Assembly: GCF_045055655.1 (NCBI RefSeq)
Contig: NZ_JBANFI010000005.1
Location: 248,001 to 312,000 of the forward strand
Direction of reading: 5' to 3'
From: Marinospirillum alkalitolerans
GTDB taxonomy: Bacteria > Pseudomonadota > Gammaproteobacteria > Pseudomonadales > Halomonadaceae
Length of the DNA: 64,000 nucleotides
Shown here one piece after another: positions 51,630 through 60,907 of the stretch. The notes below the pieces were generated by a model. The model did no database searches. It worked only from the letters and a program-made list of their open reading frames with translations, and was not told the origin of the DNA. The translations under genes were made by a program, and so were the position numbers. Every line of letters begins with the position of its first letter. Position 1 is the stretch's first letter.

Positions 51630-53297
51630 TTAAACCTGAAAGCGCTGCGCTGCCTGCTGTAACTGCTGGGCCAGCTGGGCGATATCCTGACTGCTTTGTG
51701 CGGTTTGTGCGGCGGCCTCAGCGGTGTGATCGGCAGCCTCGTTGATGCGGCTCAGGTTGATGTTCATCTCTTCGGCGACAGCGCTTTGCTGTTCGGCAGC
51801 ACTGGCGATCTGCAGGTTCATATTGTTCATGTTAGAGATCAGCTGGGTGATTTCATCCAACGATTGACCGGCTTGATGGGATTGCTCTGCGCCAATCCGC
51901 GCCTGTTGCAGGCTGGTTTCCATCGCAACAGAGGCTTCTTGCGCCCCTTCTTGCAGCTGGGTGATCATCGAACGTATCTGTTCAGTCGATTCTTGAGTGC
52001 GGCTGGCCAGCGAGCGAACTTCATCAGCGACCACGGCAAAACCACGGCCTTGCTCACCCGCACGGGCAGCTTCAATCGCCGCATTCAGTGCGAGCAGGTT
52101 AGTCTGCTCGGCAATGCCGCGAATCACATCAATGACGCTGCCAATTTCATCAGCATCTGCGACCAGGGCTTGAATCACCTGATTGGCCTGCTCAACTTGT
52201 GTGGCAAGATCTTGAATGCTGCTCGCGCTTTGCTGCACCACTTGATGGCCTTGGCGAGTCACCTTATCGGCCTGCTGGGCACTGTGCGCGGCATCTTCGG
52301 CATTCTGGGCCACTTGATGAACCGTGGCGTTCATCTCATTCATTGCTGTGGCGACCATATCGGTTTCTTCTTTCTGTTCGCCTACACTGCGGCTGGTTTG
52401 CTCGGCAATCACCTGTCCTTGTTCAGCAAGGCTGCCAAGTTGGTGGCTGGAATCTAAAAGTTGATGCACGGTTTGGCCCAGTGCACTGCGAGCAAGGCGG
52501 AACTGCTCCAGAATTTCGCCCAGTTCACCACGCACCTCCACACTCTGCCCAGCAACGCGCAGATCACCCTTGGCCATGCGTGCGGCAAGGGATGACAGGG
52601 CTTCAATGCTCAGTGTCAGTGTCCGCGAGACATAAAAAGAAAAGGCCAGCGCGATGAACAGGCCGATCAAGCCGGTTGCCAAGAGTCCGCTGGTCAGAGC
52701 GAAAGCCCGCTGTTGCATATGCGCATAGGCTTCTTCGGCGCCTTCAAGTAAGCGTGCGCTCATGGCGGCCTGAGCTTGAGCACTGTGGCCAAAGAGCGGA
52801 TTCACCGAGCGTAATAAATGGCTATTGGCTTGATGATATTGGCCTTGATCAAGCAGGCGTAAAGCAGGTTGAACGCCCTCTTGGATATAGCGCTGAAAAG
52901 CCTGTTCAAACTGATCTGCCAGCTGTGCGGCTCTGGGCCCGCGCGGGGTATCACGAAAACTGCGCCATAAGCGCTCGACTTCCTGCAAGTTATGACGCAC
53001 GCGATCAGTGTGCATGCTGGTCGCATGATCATGCTCATGCGCAAAAGCGCCAGCGGGGTCATGCTGCATCGAGAGTAACAGCTGAGCGCGCGCTTCTTCA
53101 AGCAGGGCACCAATGCGCTCAACTTGATAGAGCGGCACCATGCGGTGGTGATAGTTATCCGCATACTGTTGCTGTTTGTAGGCAAAGCCAGAGTAGGCCA
53201 GGCCAATGATGATGATTGCGACCAAACAGAAGAGCGCAACCAGTAATTTGAGTTGAGTCCTGAGTGAATAAAAACCGTGAGTAGTGCGTGTGACCAT
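51630..53297 (-). CDS. Methyl-accepting chemotaxis receptor, histidine-rich four-helix sensor, 40H type
   Basis: 555 residues. TM1 (about 13-32), a four-helix-bundle sensor, TM2 (about 200-222), HAMP and a signalling domain. The tip reads RGIAEQTNLLALNAAIEAARAGEQGRGFAVVADEVRSLA, the class used by the polar flagellar (F6) system and unlike the receptors at 25-34 kb. The sensor has a His cluster around residue 77: QHDP, AHEHDH, SMHTDRVRHNL. The pattern is shared with the receptor at 32002. No C-terminal W-x-x-F tether. It probably signals to a CheA outside this window. Confidence 0.93.
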   Translation of the reverse strand: MVTRTTHGFYSLRTQLKLLVALFCLVAIIIIGLAYSGFAYKQQQYADNYHHRMVPLYQVERIGALLEEARAQLLLSMQHDPAGAFAHEHDHATSMHTDRVRHNLQEVERLWRSFRDTPRGPRAAQLADQFEQAFQRYIQEGVQPALRLLDQGQYHQANSHLLRSVNPLFGHSAQAQAAMSARLLEGAEEAYAHMQQRAFALTSGLLATGLIGLFIALAFSFYVSRTLTLSIEALSSLAARMAKGDLRVAGQSVEVRGELGEILEQFRLARSALGQTVHQLLDSSHQLGSLAEQGQVIAEQTSRSVGEQKEETDMVATAMNEMNATVHQVAQNAEDAAHSAQQADKVTRQGHQVVQQSASSIQDLATQVEQANQVIQALVADADEIGSVIDVIRGIAEQTNLLALNAAIEAARAGEQGRGFAVVADEVRSLASRTQESTEQIRSMITQLQEGAQEASVAMETSLQQARIGAEQSHQAGQSLDEITQLISNMNNMNLQIASAAEQQSAVAEEMNINLSRINEAADHTAEAAAQTAQSSQDIAQLAQQLQQAAQRFQV

Positions 53298-53405
53298 AGT
53301 GAATCAATATCCTTTTAATAGTAATTTTCTATATTTTCCTTCCTTCCACCCAGTGTTGACAAGGAGTGCTTGAGCACCTTTTGGAATAAGAAGCCAGTGA
53401 ATAGG

Positions 53406-56153
53406 TCAATTTGATGAAGGATTCGCCAGCTGGGCTAGGTCTGCCTGCTCAGACAGGCGCGGTAGTCTGAGCTGAAAGCAAGCGCCATGCAGGGTGGGTG
53501 CCGCTGTCACGCTGAGGTGACCACCATGATGTTGAACAATCCCTCGACTGATCGGCAAGCCCAGACCGCTGCCTTTAGGCCGTCCTTGTCGTCCTTGTTG
53601 CGCCTGGATTTGATGGAACTTCTCAAAGACCTTTTCTTTTTCGACATCGCTAATCCCTGGGCCGTCATCTTCGACCTCCAGCGTGAACTGGCTGGTGGTC
53701 GGCGTTAAGGTCACCAGCACCTGCTGTTGAGCAAATTTACTTGCATTATCGAGTAGATTGATCAGCACCTGCTGGAGTCGATCGCTGTCACCCAGGATAG
53801 GGCAGGGGCTGGATGGCAGCTGGAGCTGGAGCTGGATGCCTCTTTCTTGATACAGCTGAGTGATGGCGGCACTGGCATCTTGGCACACGAGAACCAGGTC
53901 CAAGGGCTGGCGATTCAGCTGGAGGCGGCCAGACTCTAAACGCGCCAGATCAAGAATTTCCTCAATTAAGCGAGATAAGCGCGCGCTTTCTTTGACGATC
54001 ACCTCTAAAAACTGCTGCTTTTTCGCTGATTCGATTTGCTGTGTATCGCGCAGGATTTCAGCAAAGGCGCGAATCGAGGTTAAGGGGGTACGCAGCTCAT
54101 GGCTGACCATCGCGACAAATTCATCCTTGAGACGATCCAGTTCACGCAATCGTTCATTGGCGGCCCGCAGCGCATCACTGGTTTGGGTCAGCTCGGCCGA
54201 CTTTTGCTCTAAACGACGCGTATATTCCAGCGCCTGCGAGGTGGTATCCAAGATACTCAGAACCGCCTCTAGATCGAGAGCCTCACCCCTGACCACTGAG
54301 TTAATCAAGACACGCGCCGAAGCACTGCCCAAGGCTCCGGTCAGTGCTTGCTCAGCGGCGGTAATCAGTTGTGGTGAGGCCGCGTTGGATTGTGCTGTGG
54401 TCTCGACGGAAGCCAGGACCTGATGGGTCGCCCTCTGACCCAAATAGCGGCGCAGGAGCTGCTCGATTTCCTGGCGTGATGTTTGCCCCAGCCACAAGGG
54501 GGTTTGCATCACTTGTGGGCGCAGTGCCTGAGTGAAGAGCGCGGCTTGGGTGTGCTCTAGACGCGAGGCTCGGGTGAACAAAGAAAGCCCCACCAGCAGA
54601 CCAATGTTAAAGAGAAGACTCCAAAAGAGCGCATGAGTATAGATATCCCAGCCTTCAAGACCAAAAAGCGCATAGGGCTTCAGCCAGCTGATGCCCCAAG
54701 GGCCAAGCTCAATCAGCTGCGTATTCAGCCAGCCGGATTGGACAAAACCCGGTAGCAGCAGGGTGTAGGCCCAAACCAGAAAGCCGCCAATGAGTCCCCA
54801 AGCCGCCCCCTTGGCATTGGCACCGGCCCAGTAGAGGCCAATTAATAAAGCCGGTGCAAACTGGGCTGCGGCGGCAAAAGAGACCAGACCGATAGTGACG
54901 AGGCTGTAGGATTCACCTATCAGCGCATGATAGAGATAGCCCAGCAGCAAAATAAGCAGGATCGCGACACGGCGCACGCCGAGAATCCAGCGGCTGAGAT
55001 CACGCTCTGGATCCAGATGCAGCCACTTCCAGCGCAGCAGCCAAGGCATGACCAGCTGATTGCTGACCATGGTGGAAAGGGCGATGGTCTCGACAATCAC
55101 CATGCCAGTGGCCGCAGACAGCCCGCCAATAAACACCAGTAAGGGCAGGGCGGCCAGATCCGCGCTCAGCGGCAGCGTCAGCACAAAGCGATCTGCGCCG
55201 AAGCTGGAACCACTGAGCAGCACCCCAGCCAGTGCTATCGGGATCACCAGCAGGTTGATCGCAACCAAATAAAGCGGAAACATCCAGGTGGCACGACGCA
55301 GGTGATCTTCATCCACGTTTTCAACCACCAGCACCTGAAACTGACGTGGTAGCGTAATAAAGGCCAGCGCTGACAAGAGCAGTAGGCCAACCCAGCCAAG
55401 TGCTTGTCCGGGCACGGCGGCTAATCCCAGTGCGGACACCAGATCAGGCACAGCCGCGGCTTGGGTGAAAAGATCACGCGGGCCGTGGAACAAGCCAAAA
55501 AGCACAAACAAGCCCACAGCCAGAAAAGCCACCAGCTTGATCAGCGATTCAAAAGCGATGGCCACCACCATGCCTTCATGGCGCTCGCTGGCGTCCAGAT
55601 GGCGGGTACCAAACAGAATAATAAATAGCGCCAGTACAGCGGCAATCCAGAAGGAGTGATCCTGCCAGAAGATCTCCGAAGCGTTTAAATCAGGTGCTTG
55701 TGGGTAGTGGGTAAGAACAGCATGACTGACGGCAATGGCTTTGAGCTGTAAGGCGATGTAAGGCATGATGCCGACCACTGCAATCAGCGTCACCAGCACA
55801 CCCAGTGTCGCGCTTTTGCCATAGCGTGCGCTGATAAAATCGGCGATGGAGGTAATACGTTGTGCGCGGGCGATACGGATCATCTTGCGAAACAGCATCC
55901 AGCCGAGCAGCATTGCCAGCGTCGGCCCAAGATAAATCAGCAAGAAACTGGGGCCAGCCTCAACCGCGCGCCCCACGCTGCCATAAAAAGTCCATGCCGT
56001 GCAGTAAACCGCGATAGAGAGGCTATAGACCACCGAGGAATTAATGAGAGAGCGTTTTTGCTCAGCGCGTCGATCCCCCCAAGCGGCTAATAAAAACAGC
56101 AAGGCCAGATAGCTAAAGGCTAATCCCAAGGCAATCCACTCAAGAGGCATCAT
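53406..56153 (-). CDS. Sodium:solute symporter-like histidine kinase (CbrA/CrbS-type)
   Basis: 915 residues. Residues 1-520 form a PutP/SSS transporter domain with about 13 membrane helices. A linker and short coiled coil lead to the kinase: H-box MVSHELRTPLTSIRAF, N-box LINLLDNASKFA, G-boxes DDGPGI and GSGLGLPISRGI. No receiver is attached. Such proteins (CbrA, CrbS, MxtR) control use of carbon sources, for CrbS acetate. It starts inside the small membrane protein gene (14-bp overlap), the last of a four-gene operon whose first gene is a lone receiver, the probable partner. Confidence 0.92.
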   Translation of the reverse strand: MMPLEWIALGLAFSYLALLFLLAAWGDRRAEQKRSLINSSVVYSLSIAVYCTAWTFYGSVGRAVEAGPSFLLIYLGPTLAMLLGWMLFRKMIRIARAQRITSIADFISARYGKSATLGVLVTLIAVVGIMPYIALQLKAIAVSHAVLTHYPQAPDLNASEIFWQDHSFWIAAVLALFIILFGTRHLDASERHEGMVVAIAFESLIKLVAFLAVGLFVLFGLFHGPRDLFTQAAAVPDLVSALGLAAVPGQALGWVGLLLLSALAFITLPRQFQVLVVENVDEDHLRRATWMFPLYLVAINLLVIPIALAGVLLSGSSFGADRFVLTLPLSADLAALPLLVFIGGLSAATGMVIVETIALSTMVSNQLVMPWLLRWKWLHLDPERDLSRWILGVRRVAILLILLLGYLYHALIGESYSLVTIGLVSFAAAAQFAPALLIGLYWAGANAKGAAWGLIGGFLVWAYTLLLPGFVQSGWLNTQLIELGPWGISWLKPYALFGLEGWDIYTHALFWSLLFNIGLLVGLSLFTRASRLEHTQAALFTQALRPQVMQTPLWLGQTSRQEIEQLLRRYLGQRATHQVLASVETTAQSNAASPQLITAAEQALTGALGSASARVLINSVVRGEALDLEAVLSILDTTSQALEYTRRLEQKSAELTQTSDALRAANERLRELDRLKDEFVAMVSHELRTPLTSIRAFAEILRDTQQIESAKKQQFLEVIVKESARLSRLIEEILDLARLESGRLQLNRQPLDLVLVCQDASAAITQLYQERGIQLQLQLPSSPCPILGDSDRLQQVLINLLDNASKFAQQQVLVTLTPTTSQFTLEVEDDGPGISDVEKEKVFEKFHQIQAQQGRQGRPKGSGLGLPISRGIVQHHGGHLSVTAAPTLHGACFQLRLPRLSEQADLAQLANPSSN

Positions 56154-56418
56154 CTGGCTCCTGAGTGGTGGCCAGCGCCTTTGCGGACGGCGGATTCTTC
56201 TCAGTCTGCTTCTCTGGTGCTGGCGGGTGGGCTGGGCTTTCCATGATCCACGCGGCGGCCAGCAGGATCAGCAGCCACACAGTGAACAGATAAACAGGCA
56301 AGGTCGAAAATCCCAGTGTATTGGGGCGATCAAACAGCAAAAGCAGTGGCGGTGTCAGCAGCATCACCGCCAGCAGCGTTAAGCTGATTAAGCGTGCTGA
56401 ACGCGCAGGGGCCTTCAT
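56140..56418 (-). CDS. Small two-helix membrane protein
   Basis: 92 residues. Two membrane helices (LISLTLLAVMLLTPPLLLLF and VYLFTVWLLILLAAAWIM) and a Pro/Lys/Glu-rich cytoplasmic tail. It overlaps the exonuclease fusion by 4 bp and the symporter-kinase by 14 bp, so translation is coupled. Small membrane proteins often come before SSS transporters or SSS kinases; it may help fold or regulate the kinase. I do not recognise a named family with certainty. Confidence 0.82.
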   Translation of the reverse strand: MKAPARSARLISLTLLAVMLLTPPLLLLFDRPNTLGFSTLPVYLFTVWLLILLAAAWIMESPAHPPAPEKQTEKNPPSAKALATTQEPDDAS

Positions 56419-58469
56419 GGTGCGACCTGCTGTTGCACACTGTTTTGCAGTGCCAGCGCCTGCGCCAGTGTGATGATGCCTCGGGCTTCCAGGCGCGGTA
56501 AAAACAGCAGCAACAGCTCAGCGGTCACGCGCGCATCGCCCAGTGCGGTATGGCGTGTGCCGGGAGGAAAGCGCAGGCCATAGCGTTCGGCCAGTGCATC
56601 CAGGCTATGTTGCTCTTGATCTGGGTCCAGTGCACGCGAGAGCAGCAGCGTGTCTAAAACCGGACGCTGGATTTGCAAATGCAGCGCTGTCGCCGCTGTT
56701 TCCAGCGCCAGTAGATCAAACGCAGCGTTATGCGCGACCAAAACTGCATCACCGATATAATCCATAAACCTTGGTAAGACAACGGCCATTGGCGGACTCT
56801 GTGCTACATCGGCATCGGTGAGACCATGAATCTGCGTGCTGCTGGCGGGAATCGGGCGCTCGGGATTAATCTTCTGGTCAAAGCTCTCTTGCGCCAGCAG
56901 GCGGCCATTTAAAATACGGCACGCCCCCAAGCTAATCACGCGATCCTGGCCGCGCAAATCAAGCCCGGTGGTCTCGGTATCAAAAACCAAAAGATTCAGT
57001 TGATTCAGCGGGCAGGCGGCAAGATTGGCCTGAGGGGCGGGCAAATCCGCAATGCTGAAATCATGGAATTCCGGCCGAGGAGGGCTGATCTGACTGGGTG
57101 GATACACACGGCTGGCGCTGGGCAAAGGCAGGCGCAGGCGTGCGTGTCCTGCTCTCTGGGTATCCTGGAGGCTCCACCAATCACTGGAATGGCGGCGTAA
57201 CAGATCGCCTAAGCGAGGAGCCAGAGGATCATCATGCAGGGTCACTTCTGCCCAGCGATTCAGCTGATCCAGGCTCAGGGCTTCGCCTTGCCAGATTAGA
57301 TCGAGATAAACACGCTGATTGCCCAGCTGCATTTCAACCTCATAGTCGGCGCTGCGGCTCAAGTCAGAGGCGTGCAGTAGACGCATCAGTTGATGGAGCA
57401 ATGCAAGCAAACTGGGTGTATCGGCTTTCAACCACAAGGGAATCCCAATCGGGGTGAGCTGGATGCCCTGTTCTTTTAAACTGGGGCAGAGTGCCGCCCA
57501 GAGATCATTCGACCAGGTATCGCGTAGTCGTCCCTGATGCAGATAGAGCTTCTCAAAAACCTGCCCGAGTTCTTGAATGCACTGGCTGAGCGCTTGACTG
57601 TCTTGATGAATGCCTTGTTGTAGACGCGTGATCAGCTCAGGTTTTAAATCCTGGTTGGCGCTGTCATGCATAAAGACTTCAGCGGCGGTGGCCAGATTCG
57701 CAGCATGGCCGCGCAAGGCCGGTAGCAGGCTGGCGAGCGGCTGACGCCAGCGTTGTTCATCCTGCTGTTCGGTTGCATCTTCTAGCGTGATTAAGACCTC
57801 ACCGCGACTGGCCAGAACACGCCGCACATCACAAAGATACCAGCGTTGTTGATGCGGGATCAGCAACTGGCGTGCGCTGCCATCTTTGGGCAGATGGTGG
57901 AGTGCATCGGCCAGACTGGATGCGGGTAGCAGTTCTTTGAGTTGGCGGCCAAGCCCCAACCCAGCCTGCTGTTGGAAAAAGGCCTCAGCGGCTGGATTAA
58001 AAAGCAGCAGGCGTTGGTGTTGATCATAAAGCAGCAGCGGGACCTGTAAGACTTGAATCACCGCTTCAAGCTCAAACTTAATCCGCGCCGCCTGCTTGGC
58101 CCCTTCAAAATGAGCGGTTTTGAGCGCGACACGATCCTGCTGCCAACCCAATCGAATGCGCTGAATATCCTCTTGCAAGCTGCTGAGCCAGCCCTCGGGA
58201 GGATAGTCGGTGGGCGCATCAGGATGGGCTGACCAGCGAGAAAATAAAACGCCCAGACGACGTAGAGGGCCAAATAAGCGCCATTCTAGCCACCAGCCCA
58301 GCAGCAGGCAGATCAGACTTGGAGCCATCAAGCTGCCCCAGAGCGTCACGCGCAGTAGCCAGTCTTCACTCAGGCGTGTGTCCAGCGCAAGAGCCAAGGC
58401 CAACCCAATAAAAAAGCTCAGACCAGTGAGGATCAGCCACAGGCCCAGCAGACGTTGGTATTTAGGCAT
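56415..58469 (-). CDS. Membrane-anchored PAS/kinase-like protein fused to a DEDDh 3'-5' exonuclease
   Basis: 684 residues. Two N-terminal membrane helices (about 7-28 and 40-61), a PAS-like domain (about 135-230; LYDQHQRLLLFNPAAEAFF), a helical, kinase-like but degenerate part (about 240-440) with no H-box or ATP loops, then a DnaQ-like exonuclease (about 485-675). ExoI is LLVFDTETTGLD, ExoII VLVAHNAAFDLLAL, ExoIII HTALGDARVTAEL, so all DEDDh residues are kept. The gene lies between a receiver gene and a symporter-kinase gene, 4 bp from each neighbour. How a membrane sensor uses an exonuclease is not known to me. Confidence 0.9.
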   Translation of the reverse strand: MPKYQRLLGLWLILTGLSFFIGLALALALDTRLSEDWLLRVTLWGSLMAPSLICLLLGWWLEWRLFGPLRRLGVLFSRWSAHPDAPTDYPPEGWLSSLQEDIQRIRLGWQQDRVALKTAHFEGAKQAARIKFELEAVIQVLQVPLLLYDQHQRLLLFNPAAEAFFQQQAGLGLGRQLKELLPASSLADALHHLPKDGSARQLLIPHQQRWYLCDVRRVLASRGEVLITLEDATEQQDEQRWRQPLASLLPALRGHAANLATAAEVFMHDSANQDLKPELITRLQQGIHQDSQALSQCIQELGQVFEKLYLHQGRLRDTWSNDLWAALCPSLKEQGIQLTPIGIPLWLKADTPSLLALLHQLMRLLHASDLSRSADYEVEMQLGNQRVYLDLIWQGEALSLDQLNRWAEVTLHDDPLAPRLGDLLRRHSSDWWSLQDTQRAGHARLRLPLPSASRVYPPSQISPPRPEFHDFSIADLPAPQANLAACPLNQLNLLVFDTETTGLDLRGQDRVISLGACRILNGRLLAQESFDQKINPERPIPASSTQIHGLTDADVAQSPPMAVVLPRFMDYIGDAVLVAHNAAFDLLALETAATALHLQIQRPVLDTLLLSRALDPDQEQHSLDALAERYGLRFPPGTRHTALGDARVTAELLLLFLPRLEARGIITLAQALALQNSVQQQVAP

Positions 58470-58473
58470 GGCA

Positions 58474-58863
58474 TTAAGACTTGAGCAGAGGGTCGCTCAG
58501 TAGGTGCTTGACCTTCTCGACCAGCAACTGAGTAGAAAAGGGTTTGGTAATATAATCATCGGCTCCCAGAGCGAGGCCCTTTTCGCGTTCTACCTCGCGT
58601 CCGTGGGCGGTGAGCATCACAATCGGCAGGCGTTGATAAGCCGGTTGACGGCGCAGTTTTTCCAGCACCTCAAAGCCGCTGATCCCAGGCAGGCTGATAT
58701 CGAGCAGGATCAGATCAGGTGTCTGTTGGCTGATGTGACTGAGCGCTGTTTCACCATCTTCGGCGGTTGTGACATCAAAACCAGCCTGCTGCATCAGAAA
58801 TTCCAGAGACAGCAGAATATTGGGTTCATCATCGACAACAAGCACTTTCAAGGCTGAGGTCAT
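58474..58863 (-). CDS. Single-domain response regulator
   Basis: 129 residues from the ATG at 58863, chosen for GCAGGAGCC upstream. Receiver only: Asp11-Asp12, phospho-Asp55 in LILLDISLPG, Thr in VMLTAHG, Lys in ITKPFS. No DNA-binding domain follows. First gene of the operon with the exonuclease fusion and the SSS-kinase. CbrA/CrbS partners usually carry an output domain, so this receiver may pass the signal on or act by protein contact. Confidence 0.92.
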   Translation of the reverse strand: MTSALKVLVVDDEPNILLSLEFLMQQAGFDVTTAEDGETALSHISQQTPDLILLDISLPGISGFEVLEKLRRQPAYQRLPIVMLTAHGREVEREKGLALGADDYITKPFSTQLLVEKVKHLLSDPLLKS

Positions 58864-58886
58864 GGTGGGGCTCCTGCTCTTGTTAT

Positions 58887-58969
58887 GAAACCTCTGATTC
58901 ACTATTGCGCTTGGTGATATTGCGCTTGGTGATATTGCGCTTGGTGATGCTGCATTGATCAGAGGTTTC
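58887..58969. repeat. Three 15-bp tandem repeats inside a 12-bp perfect inverted repeat
   Basis: ATTGCGCTTGGTGAT is repeated three times without change (58904-58918, 58919-58933, 58934-58948). GAAACCTCTGAT (58887-58898) and its complement ATCAGAGGTTTC (58958-58969) flank them. The block lies 24-106 bp upstream of the receiver gene start. It could be a regulator array, a transcript hairpin or a terminator-like arm; the third is least likely because there is no long T run. Confidence 0.85.
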
Positions 58970-59152
58970 TTATCTGTTGTTTTTATTGTCTTTACCGCTG
59001 AACCCTGTTGAGCCAGCTGGTGATTTCAGTCTAAAGCCTTGTTGAAGCAATGCAACACGACTAAGGAATGAGAAGAAGGTTTGTTCGCCTAGGCTGATTT
59101 TCTTATACTCTGCGCTTTATTGTGAGCTTAAGCCCTGATCAGAGACTTGGTG

Positions 59153-60016
59153 ATGCCTATATCGAGTGTGGTAAGTCTAGAAAAACTGCTTGATCTGGTG
59201 CGTGATGCTGGCGCACAGATTATGACCATCTATCAGCGGCCTTTTGCTGTGCAATCTAAGGCGGATCAAAGCCCCCTGACAGCGGCAGATCTGGCTGCGC
59301 ATCATTGTCTGGTGGAAGGCTTAGGCCGTTTGACGCCAGAGCTACCGATCTTATCGGAAGAAACGCCTGCCGCCGAATATCAACAGCGTCAAAGCTGGAC
59401 CACCTATTGGTTGATTGATCCTTTAGATGGCACGAAGGAATTTATCCAACGCAATGGTGAGTTCACCGTTAACTTGGCACTGGTGCATCAGCAGCGTGCT
59501 GTCTTTGGTGTGGTCTATGCTCCCGCTTTGGATCAGCTCTATTGGGGTTGGTTGGCTGAAGCCAGCGAATTGCCCTTGCTGGATCTGCCTGCGTCAGCCA
59601 AGAGCGCGCAGGCTTTTCAGCAGCGAGAAGGGCAAGAGCCTAAGCCCATCAAAGTACGTGCTTTGCCTGCCCAGCAGGCGGATTGGATTGTGCTGACCAG
59701 CCGCTCGCACCCCAGTCAGGCTTTACAAAAGTGGCAAACAGAGCACCCAGCAGCGCAGTATCAAGCACTCGGCAGCTCACTCAAACTCTGCCGAATTGCG
59801 GCGGCAGAGGCCGATCTCTATCCGCGCCTTGGCCCAACCAGTGAATGGGATACTGCCGCAGCCCAGGCTGTACTGGAAGCAGCAGGGGGGCGGGTCGTGC
59901 GCTGGGAGGATCGCCAGCCGCTGCGCTATAACCAACGCGCAGCCAGTCTGGAGAATCCGTGGTTTTTAGCCGATGGCGGCGCGGAGCTCATCAAGGGTGA
60001 CTGTGGCGGTGCCTGA
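59153..60016 (+). CDS. cysQ: 3'(2'),5'-bisphosphate nucleotidase CysQ
   Basis: 287 residues from the ATG at 59153; TTG and GTG codons just upstream are less likely. Inositol-phosphatase fold: metal site ILSEET and IDPLDGTKEFIQRNGEFTVNLAL, and SEWDTAAAQAVLEAAGG. It hydrolyses 3'-phosphoadenosine 5'-phosphate, a by-product of sulfate assimilation. Its 3' end overlaps the convergent hldA by 51 bp, an unusually long coding overlap. Confidence 0.93.
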   Translation: MPISSVVSLEKLLDLVRDAGAQIMTIYQRPFAVQSKADQSPLTAADLAAHHCLVEGLGRLTPELPILSEETPAAEYQQRQSWTTYWLIDPLDGTKEFIQRNGEFTVNLALVHQQRAVFGVVYAPALDQLYWGWLAEASELPLLDLPASAKSAQAFQQREGQEPKPIKVRALPAQQADWIVLTSRSHPSQALQKWQTEHPAAQYQALGSSLKLCRIAAAEADLYPRLGPTSEWDTAAAQAVLEAAGGRVVRWEDRQPLRYNQRAASLENPWFLADGGAELIKGDCGGA

Positions 60017-60907
60017 TTTGGAGACCACGATTCCAGCAGCCGTATTGGCCAGATCAATCGCCATTTCTTTCGTCAGCCCTGCACACAAAGCCAGTGCCAG
60101 TGTAGCAATCACCGTATCCCCTGCGCCGGTCACATCGTAAACTTCTTGTGCTTGGGCTGGGCGATGCAGGCAGGTCTGATCAGCACCGATATAGCTCATC
60201 CCTTCTTCGCTGCGCGTGACCAGCAGTGCCTCCAGATTCAACTGCTCGATCAGCTTCTGGGCGGCCTCTTCTATTTGCTGATCTCCTGCGACTGGCCCCA
60301 CGATGGCGCGCAACTCGCTCAGGTTGGGTGTCAGTAAGCTCGCACCCTGATAGCGTGCAAAATCTCGCCCTTTGGGATCAATCAGCATCGGCCGACCCAA
60401 GGGTTGGATCAGTTGGATCAGCGCTTGTACTTGGCTTAAAGCGCCCTTGCCATAATCCGAGAAGATCACACCATCGACCTGATCCAGTTGCTGTTTGACC
60501 AAAGGGAGCAGCGCCGAGGCAAAGGCATCATGGCGCTCTTCGGCATCCATTCTGATCAGCTGCTGATTACGACTCATCACGCGTGTTTTGGTGATGGTGG
60601 GGGCCAGGCGTGTGGCGTAAAAGTGAGTCTGCACCCCCTTTTCCTGCAAGAGTCTGGTCAGCTGACCGGCTTCGCTATCGTCACCCACAATGCCGATCAG
60701 CGTCACTTGTGCGCCCAGCGCAGCGAGATTCATCGCCACATTGGCGGCTCCGCCGGCTCGATCCTCTTGACGCGCGACCCGTACGACAGGCACAGGGGCT
60801 TCAGGAGAGATGCGCTCCGTGGGGCCAAACCAATAGCGATCGAGCATCACGTCACCGATCACCAGTAGATGCTGTTGTGCCAGCCTAGCCCAATCCATCG
60901 GCATCAT
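59966..60907 (-). CDS. hldA: D-glycero-beta-D-manno-heptose-7-phosphate kinase (kinase domain only)
   Basis: 313 residues. PfkB-type kinase, colinear with the N-terminal half of HldE: GDVMLDRYWFGPTERISPEAPVPVV, GGAANVAMNLAALGA, and DVTGAGDTVIATLALAL with the catalytic Asp. The adenylyltransferase half of HldE is missing, and no hldC is seen in the window, so it must be elsewhere. It makes heptose 1,7-bisphosphate for the LPS core. Overlaps the hldD stop by 4 bp and cysQ by 51 bp. Confidence 0.92.
   Translation of the reverse strand: MMPMDWARLAQQHLLVIGDVMLDRYWFGPTERISPEAPVPVVRVARQEDRAGGAANVAMNLAALGAQVTLIGIVGDDSEAGQLTRLLQEKGVQTHFYATRLAPTITKTRVMSRNQQLIRMDAEERHDAFASALLPLVKQQLDQVDGVIFSDYGKGALSQVQALIQLIQPLGRPMLIDPKGRDFARYQGASLLTPNLSELRAIVGPVAGDQQIEEAAQKLIEQLNLEALLVTRSEEGMSYIGADQTCLHRPAQAQEVYDVTGAGDTVIATLALALCAGLTKEMAIDLANTAAGIVVSKSGTATVTLDELRAAIG

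Noticed and set aside
51696..52457. 253-residue frame opposite the receptor gene
   Set aside because: Antisense to the conserved signalling domain; similar shadows appear opposite every receptor gene here.
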